A DNA stretch of 64,000 bases, taken from Myxococcales bacterium (GTDB lineage: Bacteria > Myxococcota_A > Polyangia > Polyangiales > Polyangiaceae). The notes beneath the pieces were generated by a model that ran no database searches, was not told the DNA's origin, and saw nothing but the letters and a program-made list of their open reading frames with translations. Below are positions 52,574 to 60,467 of the stretch, one piece after another. Location of the stretch: contig JADKKK010000005.1 of assembly GCA_016720545.1 (NCBI GenBank), forward strand, positions 124,001 through 188,000, written 5' to 3'. The position numbers and the translations under genes are program-made. How positions within the stretch are numbered: the stretch's first letter is position 1; each line of letters opens with the position of its first letter.

Positions 52574-53272
52574 TTAGAACGTGACGTTGACGACCGGGAG
52601 GCGGAGCTCGGTGACCTGAGCCATGCCGAGCTGACGACGATCCTGCGCGCTGAAGACGTTGTGGGCTTCGGGCACGGGGACCCCCACGCGGACCGCGCTC
52701 GCGCTGAGCGAGAGCAGTGACACCGCGGGCGCGGGCGCCGGGGCCTTCGCCGCTGGAGCGGGCGTCGTCGTCGGGGCAGCGCCGCCACCGGCGGGCGCGG
52801 GCGCGGCGGGCGCCGGACCGGTGACCGCGGAGCCGCCTGCCGCGCCGGGGTCGGCGGGCGGGAGGTTCGTGGGCGCGCGGTCCTCCTTCGCGTTCGGATC
52901 GCCCTGGAAGCTCGTCGCGTTCAACGTGACGACGAGCGCCGGGATGATCATCGCGATGCCGCCGGCGAGCATGATGACCGACGCGCTGCCGCTGTTGGCC
53001 TGCTCGACACCAAAGCCCGCAAAGCCGCCCGCGACCGCGCCGAGGCCCGCGCCGACGCCGAACGCGGTCGGGGACCGCACCCCGACGAGCGCCTCCGTGA
53101 CCGTCACGAGCTCTGCCCCGAGGAGCGCGCCGCCGATGATACCCTTCGCCTTCGGGGAGACCTCTTCCGCGTGCGCAGCTGGCGCATAGGCCATCGTCGC
53201 TCCGAAAAAGACCGCCGCCAACGTCAGCGCAGCCACTCCCCTGGTCTTCATATCGTACGCTCGTTTCGTCAT
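52574..53272 (-). CDS. secreted glycine/alanine-rich protein of unknown function
   Basis: A 232-residue protein from ATG 53272 (site GAGGGA). Signal peptide cleaved after AHA (residues ~34-36). Two glycine-rich hydrophobic stretches (about 45-100) may be glycine-zipper membrane helices. Then a Pro/Ala linker and a C-terminal strand-rich part ending LRLPVVNVTF with terminal Phe. Possibly an outer-membrane or periplasmic protein; family not recognised. Confidence 0.6.
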   Translation of the reverse strand: MTKRAYDMKTRGVAALTLAAVFFGATMAYAPAAHAEEVSPKAKGIIGGALLGAELVTVTEALVGVRSPTAFGVGAGLGAVAGGFAGFGVEQANSGSASVIMLAGGIAMIIPALVVTLNATSFQGDPNAKEDRAPTNLPPADPGAAGGSAVTGPAPAAPAPAGGGAAPTTTPAPAAKAPAPAPAVSLLSLSASAVRVGVPVPEAHNVFSAQDRRQLGMAQVTELRLPVVNVTF

Positions 53273-53347
53273 GTCCCTCGGTTCCTTGCTAATCCGCGAT
53301 GGTATCATGCGTTGCGCGGAGCGGTCATTAAGTTCGAGGATCTATCC

Positions 53348-53362
53348 TGGCACGCCGCCTGC
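53348..53362 (+). promoter_or_regulatory. candidate sigma-54 promoter
   Basis: TGGCACG (53348-53354), four bases, then CTGC (53359-53362) differs from the consensus TGGCACG-N4-TTGC at one base. It would serve the gene starting at GTG 53481. No activator site was identified. Confidence 0.35.
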
Positions 53363-53480
53363 CCGTCGAGAACGCTAAACGTATGTGCATGTCCGGCGCC
53401 ACCCGCGCTCCCTGCGCTCTCCCCACTCCGGAGCTGCCGGCGCATGCCTCCCGCGCCTGCGCGCTGCGCGCGAGCTCCGC

Positions 53481-54491
53481 GTGAAAGGGCTCCGGGCGTT
53501 CGAGAGGGGAGGCGCGGACCTCCTGCGGCGCGACGCGTTGCGCCTCGTGGCCGCGTCTTGCGCGGTGCTCGCGCTGGCCTCCTGCGCCGGTGCCACGGTG
53601 CGCGTGCTGCCGTGGCTGCTCGAGCCGCGCCTGCCGCTCGCGGTGACGCTCCCGTTCGCGCGGAGCCTGCTGCTCTTTGCGTGCGAGGCGTCGGTGGTCG
53701 TCGGCTGGCCGCTCGGTTGGTGCTTGGCCGCGGCGCGCCTCGTGGAGCGCGGCGAAGCGCGGGTTCTCGCGCTGCTGGGCGAGTCGCCCTCCACGACGGC
53801 GCTCCGGCTCGTGGTGCAGGGGCTCGGCCTCGCCGCGCTCCTCGCGTCGCTCGCTCTCCTTGGCGGTCGCGACGCGAGCGCGCCAGGCCGGGTCGTCCAG
53901 GAGCTACTCGACGAAGGAGAGGCCGCGTGCGCCCGCGCGCCCGCCCGCGAGGTTCACCTCGTTCCCCTCGTGGGTGCGACCTGGGTCTGTGTGCCTGGCG
54001 AGCGGCCCCGCCTCGTTGGGCGCCCGCCGTTCGCCGGCGCGCTGACCTTCTCGGCCGCCGCGGCCGACGTCAGCCCCGACCTCACGGCCTTCCGCCTTCG
54101 GGACGCGCGGCTCGCGGCGCGCGGGGGCGAGTGGACGGTGTCGGTCCGCGTCAGATCGCTCGTCCTCCGCGGGATGGCACCTTTCACCCGCGCGTCGGGC
54201 CTGCCGCCGTGGCTCCGCGCGCTCGTGCTCGCCGCGGCGGCCTGGGCCTCGGCGTACCTCGGGGTGCGCGGCTCGCTCGGTGCTCGCGCCCCGCGCTACG
54301 CCACGCTCCACGCGGTCGTGCTCGGCGTGGTCGGCCCGCTGCTCGCGCTCTTCATCGTGCGTCAGCTAGAGACCCGCGCGGCCCCGGCGCCCGCGTTTGT
54401 GCTCGCGCCGCTCCTCGCGGCGTGCGGCTCGCTCGCCACGCTCCGGCTGCTCGCGCGCTTGCCCCGGGAGGCACCGGCTGGTACACGGTGA
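53481..54491 (+). CDS. multi-pass membrane protein, distantly LptF/LptG-like
   Basis: A 336-residue protein from GTG 53481. Membrane helices at about 20-40, 55-90, 105-125, 260-285 and 290-330 enclose a periplasmic strand-rich domain (about 130-250). This three-plus-three layout, and the stretch LVERGEARVLALLGESP before the third helix, recall LptF/LptG permeases of LPS export, but it is much diverged, so the assignment is tentative. It precedes tatA on the same strand. Confidence 0.5.
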   Translation: MKGLRAFERGGADLLRRDALRLVAASCAVLALASCAGATVRVLPWLLEPRLPLAVTLPFARSLLLFACEASVVVGWPLGWCLAAARLVERGEARVLALLGESPSTTALRLVVQGLGLAALLASLALLGGRDASAPGRVVQELLDEGEAACARAPAREVHLVPLVGATWVCVPGERPRLVGRPPFAGALTFSAAAADVSPDLTAFRLRDARLAARGGEWTVSVRVRSLVLRGMAPFTRASGLPPWLRALVLAAAAWASAYLGVRGSLGARAPRYATLHAVVLGVVGPLLALFIVRQLETRAAPAPAFVLAPLLAACGSLATLRLLARLPREAPAGTR

Positions 54492-54583
54492 GGCGTCCAC
54501 GGCGGCGCAGCCGAAGGGGTGGCGAGGTCGACGCGAGGTCGCGGCGACACCGCGCACGCCGCCACGCGGAGAGAGCAAGCATC

Positions 54584-54850
54584 ATGGGTAGCATCGGCGC
54601 ACCGGAGCTTTTGGTCATCGCGTTGCTGGCGCTGTTGCTGTTCGGCGCGGGCCGCATCGCGGACATCGGCAAGGGCCTCGGCCAGGGCATCAAGAACTTC
54701 AAGCAGGGCCTGAAGGAAGCGAACGACGACGGCGACGACAAGAAGGCCGACGACGACGACGAGAAGAAAGACGACAAGAAAGCCGATCGGAAGCCCGAGA
54801 AGAAGAAGGCCCCGGCCAAGGCCGACGAAGAGGCCGCTGAAGAGGCGTGA
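54584..54850 (+). CDS. tatA: Sec-independent translocase protein TatA/TatE
   Basis: An 88-residue protein. MGSIGAPELLVIALLALLLFG is the single N-terminal helix with the conserved Glu and the FG hinge; then the amphipathic helix RIADIGKGLGQGIKNFKQGL. The remaining ~45 residues alternate Lys with Asp/Glu and are disordered. It would form the pore of the twin-arginine system; tatB and tatC are not in the window. A GGAGAGAG site precedes ATG 54584. Confidence 0.93.
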   Translation: MGSIGAPELLVIALLALLLFGAGRIADIGKGLGQGIKNFKQGLKEANDDGDDKKADDDDEKKDDKKADRKPEKKKAPAKADEEAAEEA

Positions 54851-54935
54851 CGCGTCGTCGACCGTCTCGCGCGGTTTCTGTTAATGTCCGCCCCAGAGGC
54901 CGTGTCCGCTGGGCGCAGCCCGGAAGGAGAACGCA

Positions 54936-56135
54936 GTGCCCCTGGCCTTCGCGGAGCGGTTGAAGTCTGTCTCACCGAGCGTGACGCTCGCGATGAATGC
55001 GCGCGCGGCCGAGCTCCGCCAACGCGGCGTGGACGTCTACGCTTTCGGCGTGGGCGAGCCCGATTTCGAGCCGCCGGCCCACGTCATCGCGGCGGCGAAG
55101 GCCGCCATCGACAAGGGCGCGTCCAAGTACACGGCGGTCACCGGCATCGCGCCGCTGAAGCAGGCCATCTGTGACGCCTCGGCGCGTGCGCGGGGCTTCT
55201 CCCCGACCCCGCAGCAGGTCACCGTCACGGTGGGCGCGAAGCACGCGCTCTTCAACCTGGCGATCGCGCTCTACGAGCCGGGCGACGAGGTGATCCTGCC
55301 CTCGCCGTGTTGGGTGAGCTACCCCGAACAGGTGCGCATGATGGGCGCGACGCCCGTGATCGTGGCGACGGAGGAGGCCAGCGGCTGGCGCATGTCGGCG
55401 GCGGCGCTCGAAGCGGCGATCACTCCGCGCACCAAGGCGGTCATCCTCTGCACGCCGTCGAACCCCACCGGCGCGGCCTACCCCGAGCGCGAGCTCCGCG
55501 CGCTCCTCGAGGTCCTCGCGCGGCACGACGTGTGGCTCATCGTCGACGAGATCTACGCCGAGCTCGTCTACGACGGCTTCCGGCACACGTCGCCCGCTCA
55601 CCTCGCGCCCGAGCTGCTCGACCGCATGGTCATCGTCGACGGTGTCTCGAAGACCTACGCCATGACGGGCTGGCGCATCGGCTGGGCGATCTCGCCGCCG
55701 CCGCTCGCGAAGATGCTCGACGTCGTGCAGGGCCAGAGCACCACCAACGCCACGGCGGTCGCGCAGTACGCGGCGCTCGCCGCGCTCACCGGGCCGCAGG
55801 GTGAGATCGACGCCATCCGCGCGCGCTTCGAGGCGCGCCGTGACGCGATGGTGGTGGGCTTGAACGCCATCGACGGGATCTCCTGCCGTCGCCCCGAGGG
55901 GGCCTTCTACGCGTTCGCCGACTGCTCCGGCCTGCTCGGCAAGCGCCACGGCGACAAGGTGCTCTCCACCGACGAAGACCTCGCCTTCTGGATGCTCGAC
56001 GCCGCGAGCGTGGCCGCGGTCCCCGGTGGGGCGTTCGGCGCGCCTGGCTACATTCGATTCAGCTATGCGCTCTCCGAAGAGCGTATCGCCGCCGGCCTCG
56101 CGTCGATCGCGCGAGCCGCTGGCGCGCTCCGCTGA
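54936..56135 (+). CDS. class I/II pyridoxal-phosphate aminotransferase (aspartate aminotransferase type)
   Basis: A 399-residue PLP enzyme: VGEPDFEPPAHV, PSPCWVSYPEQ, TPSNPTGA, VDEIYAELVYDG, the PLP-binding Lys in DGVSKTYAMTGWRIGW, and the C-terminal FRxSY-like RFSYALSEERI with the substrate Arg. Sequence style fits the Igamma aspartate aminotransferases. GTG start after GGAAGGAG. The gene is followed within 9 nt by the double-hairpin repeat. Confidence 0.9.
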   Translation: MPLAFAERLKSVSPSVTLAMNARAAELRQRGVDVYAFGVGEPDFEPPAHVIAAAKAAIDKGASKYTAVTGIAPLKQAICDASARARGFSPTPQQVTVTVGAKHALFNLAIALYEPGDEVILPSPCWVSYPEQVRMMGATPVIVATEEASGWRMSAAALEAAITPRTKAVILCTPSNPTGAAYPERELRALLEVLARHDVWLIVDEIYAELVYDGFRHTSPAHLAPELLDRMVIVDGVSKTYAMTGWRIGWAISPPPLAKMLDVVQGQSTTNATAVAQYAALAALTGPQGEIDAIRARFEARRDAMVVGLNAIDGISCRRPEGAFYAFADCSGLLGKRHGDKVLSTDEDLAFWMLDAASVAAVPGGAFGAPGYIRFSYALSEERIAAGLASIARAAGALR

Positions 56136-56143
56136 CGCTAACA

Positions 56144-56184
56144 CTACTGCGAGAGGTTCCCTCTCGCTACGCAGTTCGCTGCGC
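56144..56184 (+). repeat. 41-nt double-hairpin intergenic repeat, copy 2
   Basis: Nearly identical to 21869-21909. Here the first stem is perfect (GCGAGAGG, loop TTC, CCTCTCGC) and the second is CGCAG-TTCG-CTGCG. Between the copies, changes fall mainly in a loop or keep pairing, so the folded form seems to be maintained. It lies just after the aminotransferase stop. Confidence 0.85.
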
Positions 56185-56651
56185 GAACGGCAGTCGTGCT
56201 AGCCCTGTCTCGTAGGGGGCGCGGCGCCCCCTCTCGGCCACAAAGCTGGCCGATTCACCCCTCCGGCTTGTCCGCTCCCGCGGCCAACTACCACCCCTGC
56301 GAGAATGAAGTCTCGCAGGTGTGCTAATTGCGCTCCCGAGGGGAGGTTCTGCGCCACGCGGCGTACGCACTCCGTGACCCGATGATCATGCCCTCGCGTC
56401 GCGCCGCCTCGGTGTCGCGTCGCGGAGTTGCAGTTGGGTTTGTACGGCCGACAACTTCGTGTAGCCTACGTTCCGCGCGCCTTTCCCGAGACTCGGGCAT
56501 CGCGAGCCGAACTTCGGACGCCTGGGGGGAGAAATTGCCCCTCGGCGCGCTCGAATTGAGTCGAGTCGCCCATCTTTTCGTCCATCCCGAGCTTGGGGTT
56601 AGCGGGAGTGAACCCTCGGCGAGACTCACGAACATTCAAGGAGAGCTTTCA
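56185..56651. other. hairpin-rich intergenic region and leader
   Basis: This ~470-bp stretch has no convincing gene. It contains a very stable hairpin (AGGGGGCGC 56214-56222 with 56224-56232) and another (CCTGCGAGA 56296-56304 with TCTCGCAGG 56311-56319, loop ATGAAG). A weak promoter-like pair TTGTAC (56440) and TAGCCT (56462) would give a ~180-nt leader for the cysteine-rich lipoprotein gene. The ORF open from 56328 is not credible. Confidence 0.5.
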
Positions 56652-57881
56652 ATGATCAAGTCCACTCGCTTTCGCGCCCCCGTTGCCCTCGCCGTCGCGC
56701 TCGCCATTCCTGTCTTCGCCCAGGGCTGCTCGGCCGCCGACGACCTCTGCTGCAAGGACCCCGGCGCCACCGCTGAAATCGGTCTGACGGGCCAGGCGCA
56801 GGCCAGCTACACCGTCCTCGCGTCCACCGTCGGCGACCTGTCCGCCGTCGCGACCGGCTCGCTCGAGGCCGTCACGAGCTCCTGCCGCAACATCGCGCAG
56901 GACCTCGACGCGACCGCCGAGCAGAAGGACGCCGCCAACGCCAAGTCGGGCGGCGACGCCGCCAAGGCCTGGTGCGATCTCGCGGTGCTCCGCATCAACG
57001 CCGTCTTCACCGGCGCGGCGAAGCTGACCATCGACTTCGCGGCGCCGAAGTGCGAAGCGTCCGTCAGCGCGAAGGCCAACTGCCAGGCCAAGTGCGACGT
57101 CGGCGGCAAGTGCGACATCAAGGCGAACCCCCCCGTCTGTACGGGCGGCAAGCTCGAGGTCTCGTGCAAGGGCGAGTGCACCGCGAAGGCGGGCGCCTCT
57201 CTCTCGTGCGAAGGCAGCTGCGACGCGGCCTGCGAGGGCTCCTGCCAGGCGCAGGGCGGCGTGAAGTGCGAAGGCAAGTGCGAGGGCACCTGCGAGGCCG
57301 AGGCCGGCGGCGGCACGGGCACTGGCATCCAGGCCGACGGCACCTGCAAGGGCACCTGCAAGGGCACCTGCGCGGTCACCGCGCCGGGCGTCAAGTGCGA
57401 GGGCTCGTGCAAGGGTTCGTGCAAGGGCACCTGCAAGGCCACCGGCGAGGTCGCCGTCAAGTGTGACGGCGAGTGCAAGGGCACGGCCGAGCCGCTCAAG
57501 TGCGAGGGCGGCAAGCTCGAAGGCGGCTGCAAGGTCGAAGCGAAGTGCGACGCCAACTGCGACGCGAGCGTCAGCGCGAAGGCCGAGTGCTCGCCCCCCG
57601 TGCTCAAGATCAGCGGCGGCGCTGGCGTGAACGCGAAGTACATCGACTCCATCCGCGTCAACGTCCCCGACCTCATCGTCGTGGCGAAGGCCCGCGGCAC
57701 CGCGTTCGCGACCCTGATCACCAACGTGGCCGGCTCGGCTGCGGGCTCGGTCCAGGGCGACCTCAGCGTGAAGGTCGTGGCGTGCCTCGCGGCGCTCTCG
57801 TCCGACGTGAGCCGCGCGGGCGCCGACATGGGCGCGGCGGTCAACGGCTCGGTCAGCGTCGTCGCCGCGTTCGGCAAGTGA
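56652..57881 (+). CDS. cysteine-repeat lipoprotein (28 Cys in 180 residues)
   Basis: A 409-residue protein from ATG 56652 (site AAGGAGAG). Signal peptide with lipobox FAQGC (Cys26). Residues 134-313 hold 28 cysteines in C-x3-C and C-x4-8-C units (CEGSC, CKGTC, CDAAC), bounded at both ends by near-copies of ASVSAKA-N/E-C. Flanking domains (30-130 and 315-409) are helical, Ala/Val-rich and nearly Cys-free. It is probably a rod held by disulfides or a metal-binding surface protein. A strong terminator follows. No family recognised. Confidence 0.8.
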   Translation: MIKSTRFRAPVALAVALAIPVFAQGCSAADDLCCKDPGATAEIGLTGQAQASYTVLASTVGDLSAVATGSLEAVTSSCRNIAQDLDATAEQKDAANAKSGGDAAKAWCDLAVLRINAVFTGAAKLTIDFAAPKCEASVSAKANCQAKCDVGGKCDIKANPPVCTGGKLEVSCKGECTAKAGASLSCEGSCDAACEGSCQAQGGVKCEGKCEGTCEAEAGGGTGTGIQADGTCKGTCKGTCAVTAPGVKCEGSCKGSCKGTCKATGEVAVKCDGECKGTAEPLKCEGGKLEGGCKVEAKCDANCDASVSAKAECSPPVLKISGGAGVNAKYIDSIRVNVPDLIVVAKARGTAFATLITNVAGSAAGSVQGDLSVKVVACLAALSSDVSRAGADMGAAVNGSVSVVAAFGK

Positions 57882-57914
57882 GCTGAACCCGCGCTTCGGC
57901 GCGGAGCTCGTGGC

Positions 57915-57952
57915 GGGCGGCGTGCTCTCGGGCGCGCCGCCCCTCGTTTTTT
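57915..57952 (+). terminator. Rho-independent terminator
   Basis: GGGCGGCG (57915-57922) pairs with CGCCGCCC (57935-57942), followed by TTTTTT at 57947-57952. It lies 34 nt after the stop of the cysteine-rich lipoprotein gene and is the best classical terminator in the window. Confidence 0.85.
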
Positions 57953-58138
57953 GTGCCTCGACACGCCGCGCAAACGCTTCGCGCGCCAGGCGTCACTCGG
58001 CTCGCGGGCACCCACGCCACCGCGCGTGACGAGCCATGAGGCACGCGTGCAGAATGCATGCAGGTGATGGCGGCGCGCCGCTCACCTCACGAACCTCGTG
58101 CGTGTGGCGGCGGTGGGCACCCGTCGGCCCAGGCCCCG

Positions 58139-59095
58139 CTACTCGGCGAGGATGTACTTGCCCTTCACGAGGCGCAGCACGCCTTGCACGGTCTCGAGGT
58201 CCGTCGCGAGGCTCTTGTTCATGACCGCGTCCAACGTGCCGTAGCTGAGGACGAGCTGGAGCACGTCGAGCTCCGGTGGCTTGAGATCGCGAAGCTTCAC
58301 GGTCACGAGCGGCGTCACGAGGGTGAGGCGCGAGTGCGCCGGCGGTAGCTGCGACCGCAGCTCCTCGAACTCGTCGAGCTGCCGAAGCCCTTCCATGAGG
58401 ACCTCCTGCACCGACATGTCCATCTCGTTGGGCCACGTGCGCTCATCGGGCGGGTCCAGCTCGAACGAGCCCTTGTCCCAGGTGAGCATGCGGAAGATCG
58501 ACTTGAGCGGCGGCACCTCGGTCAGCTCGTTGATGAGCGCGAAGTACAGGGTGCCCTTGCGCATGAAGATGCGGCCCACGTCGTCCTCGGTCTGGACGAC
58601 GAGCACGCCGGTCTTCTTCGACGTGGAGAACAGCTGGAGCAGGTCGGGGAGGGGCACCTCCTCGATGCTCCCGGACATGGTCTTGCCCTGCGTCGTGCGC
58701 CGCGCGGCCGCGACGATCTCGAGCGGCTGCTGGGCCGCGGCGTTCGTCTCGCGCGCCACGTCGCCGGCGATCACCTTGAGGATGCTCGTCCCGATGAGGA
58801 CGCGATCGCCCTCCTTCAGGCGCGCGCGCTTCACCTTCTCGCCGTTGACGAACGTGCCGTTCGTCGAGCCGAGGTCTTCGATCCAGATCTGGTCCTCGGT
58901 GAGGGCGATGCGCGCGTGCTTGCGGCTCACCATGTCTTCGACGAGGACCATGTCGAGATCGCTCGAGCGACCGACCACGATCTGCTTGTCCGCCACCAAC
59001 GGGAACTCGCCGCCCTGGTACTTCCCGCTGATGAAGCGGAGCACGTAGGAGCTCTTTCCCGTGCGCGGTGAGGACTGTTGGGCGGGATCGGGCAT
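58139..59095 (-). CDS. FHA domain protein with DUF4388
   Basis: A 318-residue cytoplasmic protein. FHA domain about 18-110 with the phosphothreonine-binding signature VGRSSDLDMVL...SRKHARI...GSTNGTFVNG. Then a DUF4388 (PATAN-like) domain about 140-250: GSIEEVPLPDLLQLFSTSKKTG and RIFMRKGTLYFALI, common in myxobacterial signalling proteins. It would read out Ser/Thr kinase activity, fitting the three kinases in this window. Convergent with the lipoprotein gene. Confidence 0.9.
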   Translation of the reverse strand: MPDPAQQSSPRTGKSSYVLRFISGKYQGGEFPLVADKQIVVGRSSDLDMVLVEDMVSRKHARIALTEDQIWIEDLGSTNGTFVNGEKVKRARLKEGDRVLIGTSILKVIAGDVARETNAAAQQPLEIVAAARRTTQGKTMSGSIEEVPLPDLLQLFSTSKKTGVLVVQTEDDVGRIFMRKGTLYFALINELTEVPPLKSIFRMLTWDKGSFELDPPDERTWPNEMDMSVQEVLMEGLRQLDEFEELRSQLPPAHSRLTLVTPLVTVKLRDLKPPELDVLQLVLSYGTLDAVMNKSLATDLETVQGVLRLVKGKYILAE

Positions 59096-59137
59096 GGTGC
59101 GAAGGGTCCGTGGGAGCGACCCACGAAATTCCAGCCC

Positions 59138-59166
59138 TACTTACTCCGAACGAGGGCTCAAACCAA
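59138..59166 (-). promoter_or_regulatory. candidate sigma-70 promoter for the FHA gene
   Basis: On the minus strand TTGGTT (59166-59161), 17 nt, TAAGTA (59143-59138). It would start transcription about 35-40 nt before the FHA start codon. Moderate match only. Confidence 0.35.
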
Positions 59167-59220
59167 CAAAGAGGTTAACGAGTGCGCGCGGAGCAGGTCA
59201 AGTCACGCTAAGGAACGGGC

Positions 59221-60345
59221 ATGGGCGCCTCTCTCCCTCAGAACTCGCCGGCTCCGACCGCCGCCACCCGTCCCGCCACCCGCCCGGTCCACGCCGGGGG
59301 AGACCCCTTCGGGACCCACCGCGCCCTCGAACCGACGGGGGGCCTCCCTCAGCCTGCGCGCAGGGTCGACAACGACTTCTCTCGCCTCTTTGCCGGGGAG
59401 CTCTTGCTCGCCGTCGAGACACTGAACATCGACGCAGCGAGCTTTCGCCAGATGGAAGAGGCCGCCGCCGCCGCGGGGGACCCCTCCGACGACGCCGTCG
59501 TGGCGCTCGTGCGCAAGACCGTCGCCGATCGGGGCAAGCAGCACAACCCGGTGACGGGCTCGGGCGGCATGCTGCTCGGCCGCGTGCTCCAGGTGTGCGA
59601 GGGCCACCCCAGCCTGGGAGGCGCGGGCTCGCTCGAGGTGGGGGCGCGCGTCGCCACCCTCGTGTCGCTCTCGCTCACGCCGCTCACGGTCGAGAGGGTG
59701 CACGCGGTTCGCCGCCCAAGCGCGCAGCTCGACGTCGACGGTGAGGCCGTGCTGTTCGCGAGCGGTGCGTACGCGCGGCTCCCCACCGACCTCACCGATC
59801 GCCTCGCGCTCGCCGTGCTCGACGTGGCCGGCGCCGCGCCGCAGGTGGCGCGCTTGGTCTCGCCCGGTCAGACCGTGCTCGTGCTCGGCGCGGGTGGCAA
59901 GAGCGGCATCCTCTGCGCCGCCGAGGCGCGGCGTCGCGGCGCGCGCCGCGTGATCGGCGTCGAGACCTACGCGCGCTACGCCGACGATCTCCGACGCCTC
60001 GGCGTCTGCGATGAAGTGCTCGACGGCGACGCGCGCGACCCTGTCGCGATCCGCGAGGCCGTGCTCCGCGCGAACGGCGGCGCCGAGGTCGACGTCAGCT
60101 TCTCGTGCGTCAACGTGGAGGACGCGGAGCTCGCCGCGATCTTGTCCACGCGCGATCGTGGGGTCGTCTACTTCTTCGCGATGTCCACGAGCTTCACGAA
60201 GGCGGCCCTCGGCGCCGAGGGCGTAGGAAAGGACGTTGACCTCTTCGTGGGCAACGGCTTCGCGCGCGGCCACGCCGACCACACCCTCGCCATGATGCGG
60301 GAGCTGCCCGCTGTGCGCGCCCTGTTCGAGGCGCGGTACGGCTGA
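59221..60345 (+). CDS. kdd: L-erythro-3,5-diaminohexanoate dehydrogenase
   Basis: A 374-residue NAD(P)-dependent enzyme of the lysine aminomutase pathway, converting 3,5-diaminohexanoate to 5-amino-3-oxohexanoate. Recognised by the NPVTGSGGMLLG block (about 103-114), the nucleotide fold VLVLGAGGKSGILCAAEA, and YFFAMSTSFTKAALG with a C-terminal GNGFARGHADHTLAMMRE. The N-terminal 40 residues are a Pro/Ala extension. No other genes of that pathway are nearby. TAAGGA begins 12 nt before the ATG. Confidence 0.82.
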   Translation: MGASLPQNSPAPTAATRPATRPVHAGGDPFGTHRALEPTGGLPQPARRVDNDFSRLFAGELLLAVETLNIDAASFRQMEEAAAAAGDPSDDAVVALVRKTVADRGKQHNPVTGSGGMLLGRVLQVCEGHPSLGGAGSLEVGARVATLVSLSLTPLTVERVHAVRRPSAQLDVDGEAVLFASGAYARLPTDLTDRLALAVLDVAGAAPQVARLVSPGQTVLVLGAGGKSGILCAAEARRRGARRVIGVETYARYADDLRRLGVCDEVLDGDARDPVAIREAVLRANGGAEVDVSFSCVNVEDAELAAILSTRDRGVVYFFAMSTSFTKAALGAEGVGKDVDLFVGNGFARGHADHTLAMMRELPAVRALFEARYG

Positions 60346-60467
60346 TCGGCGCCCGCCGTCCCTCCGCGCGGCCGCCCGCGCGCTCCGCGACGAGAGGCTC
60401 GGGGGACGGTTGACGCCGCGGTTTGGCTCACGTACGCGAGTGAAATGAGCGAGCATAGGAGCAGGCG

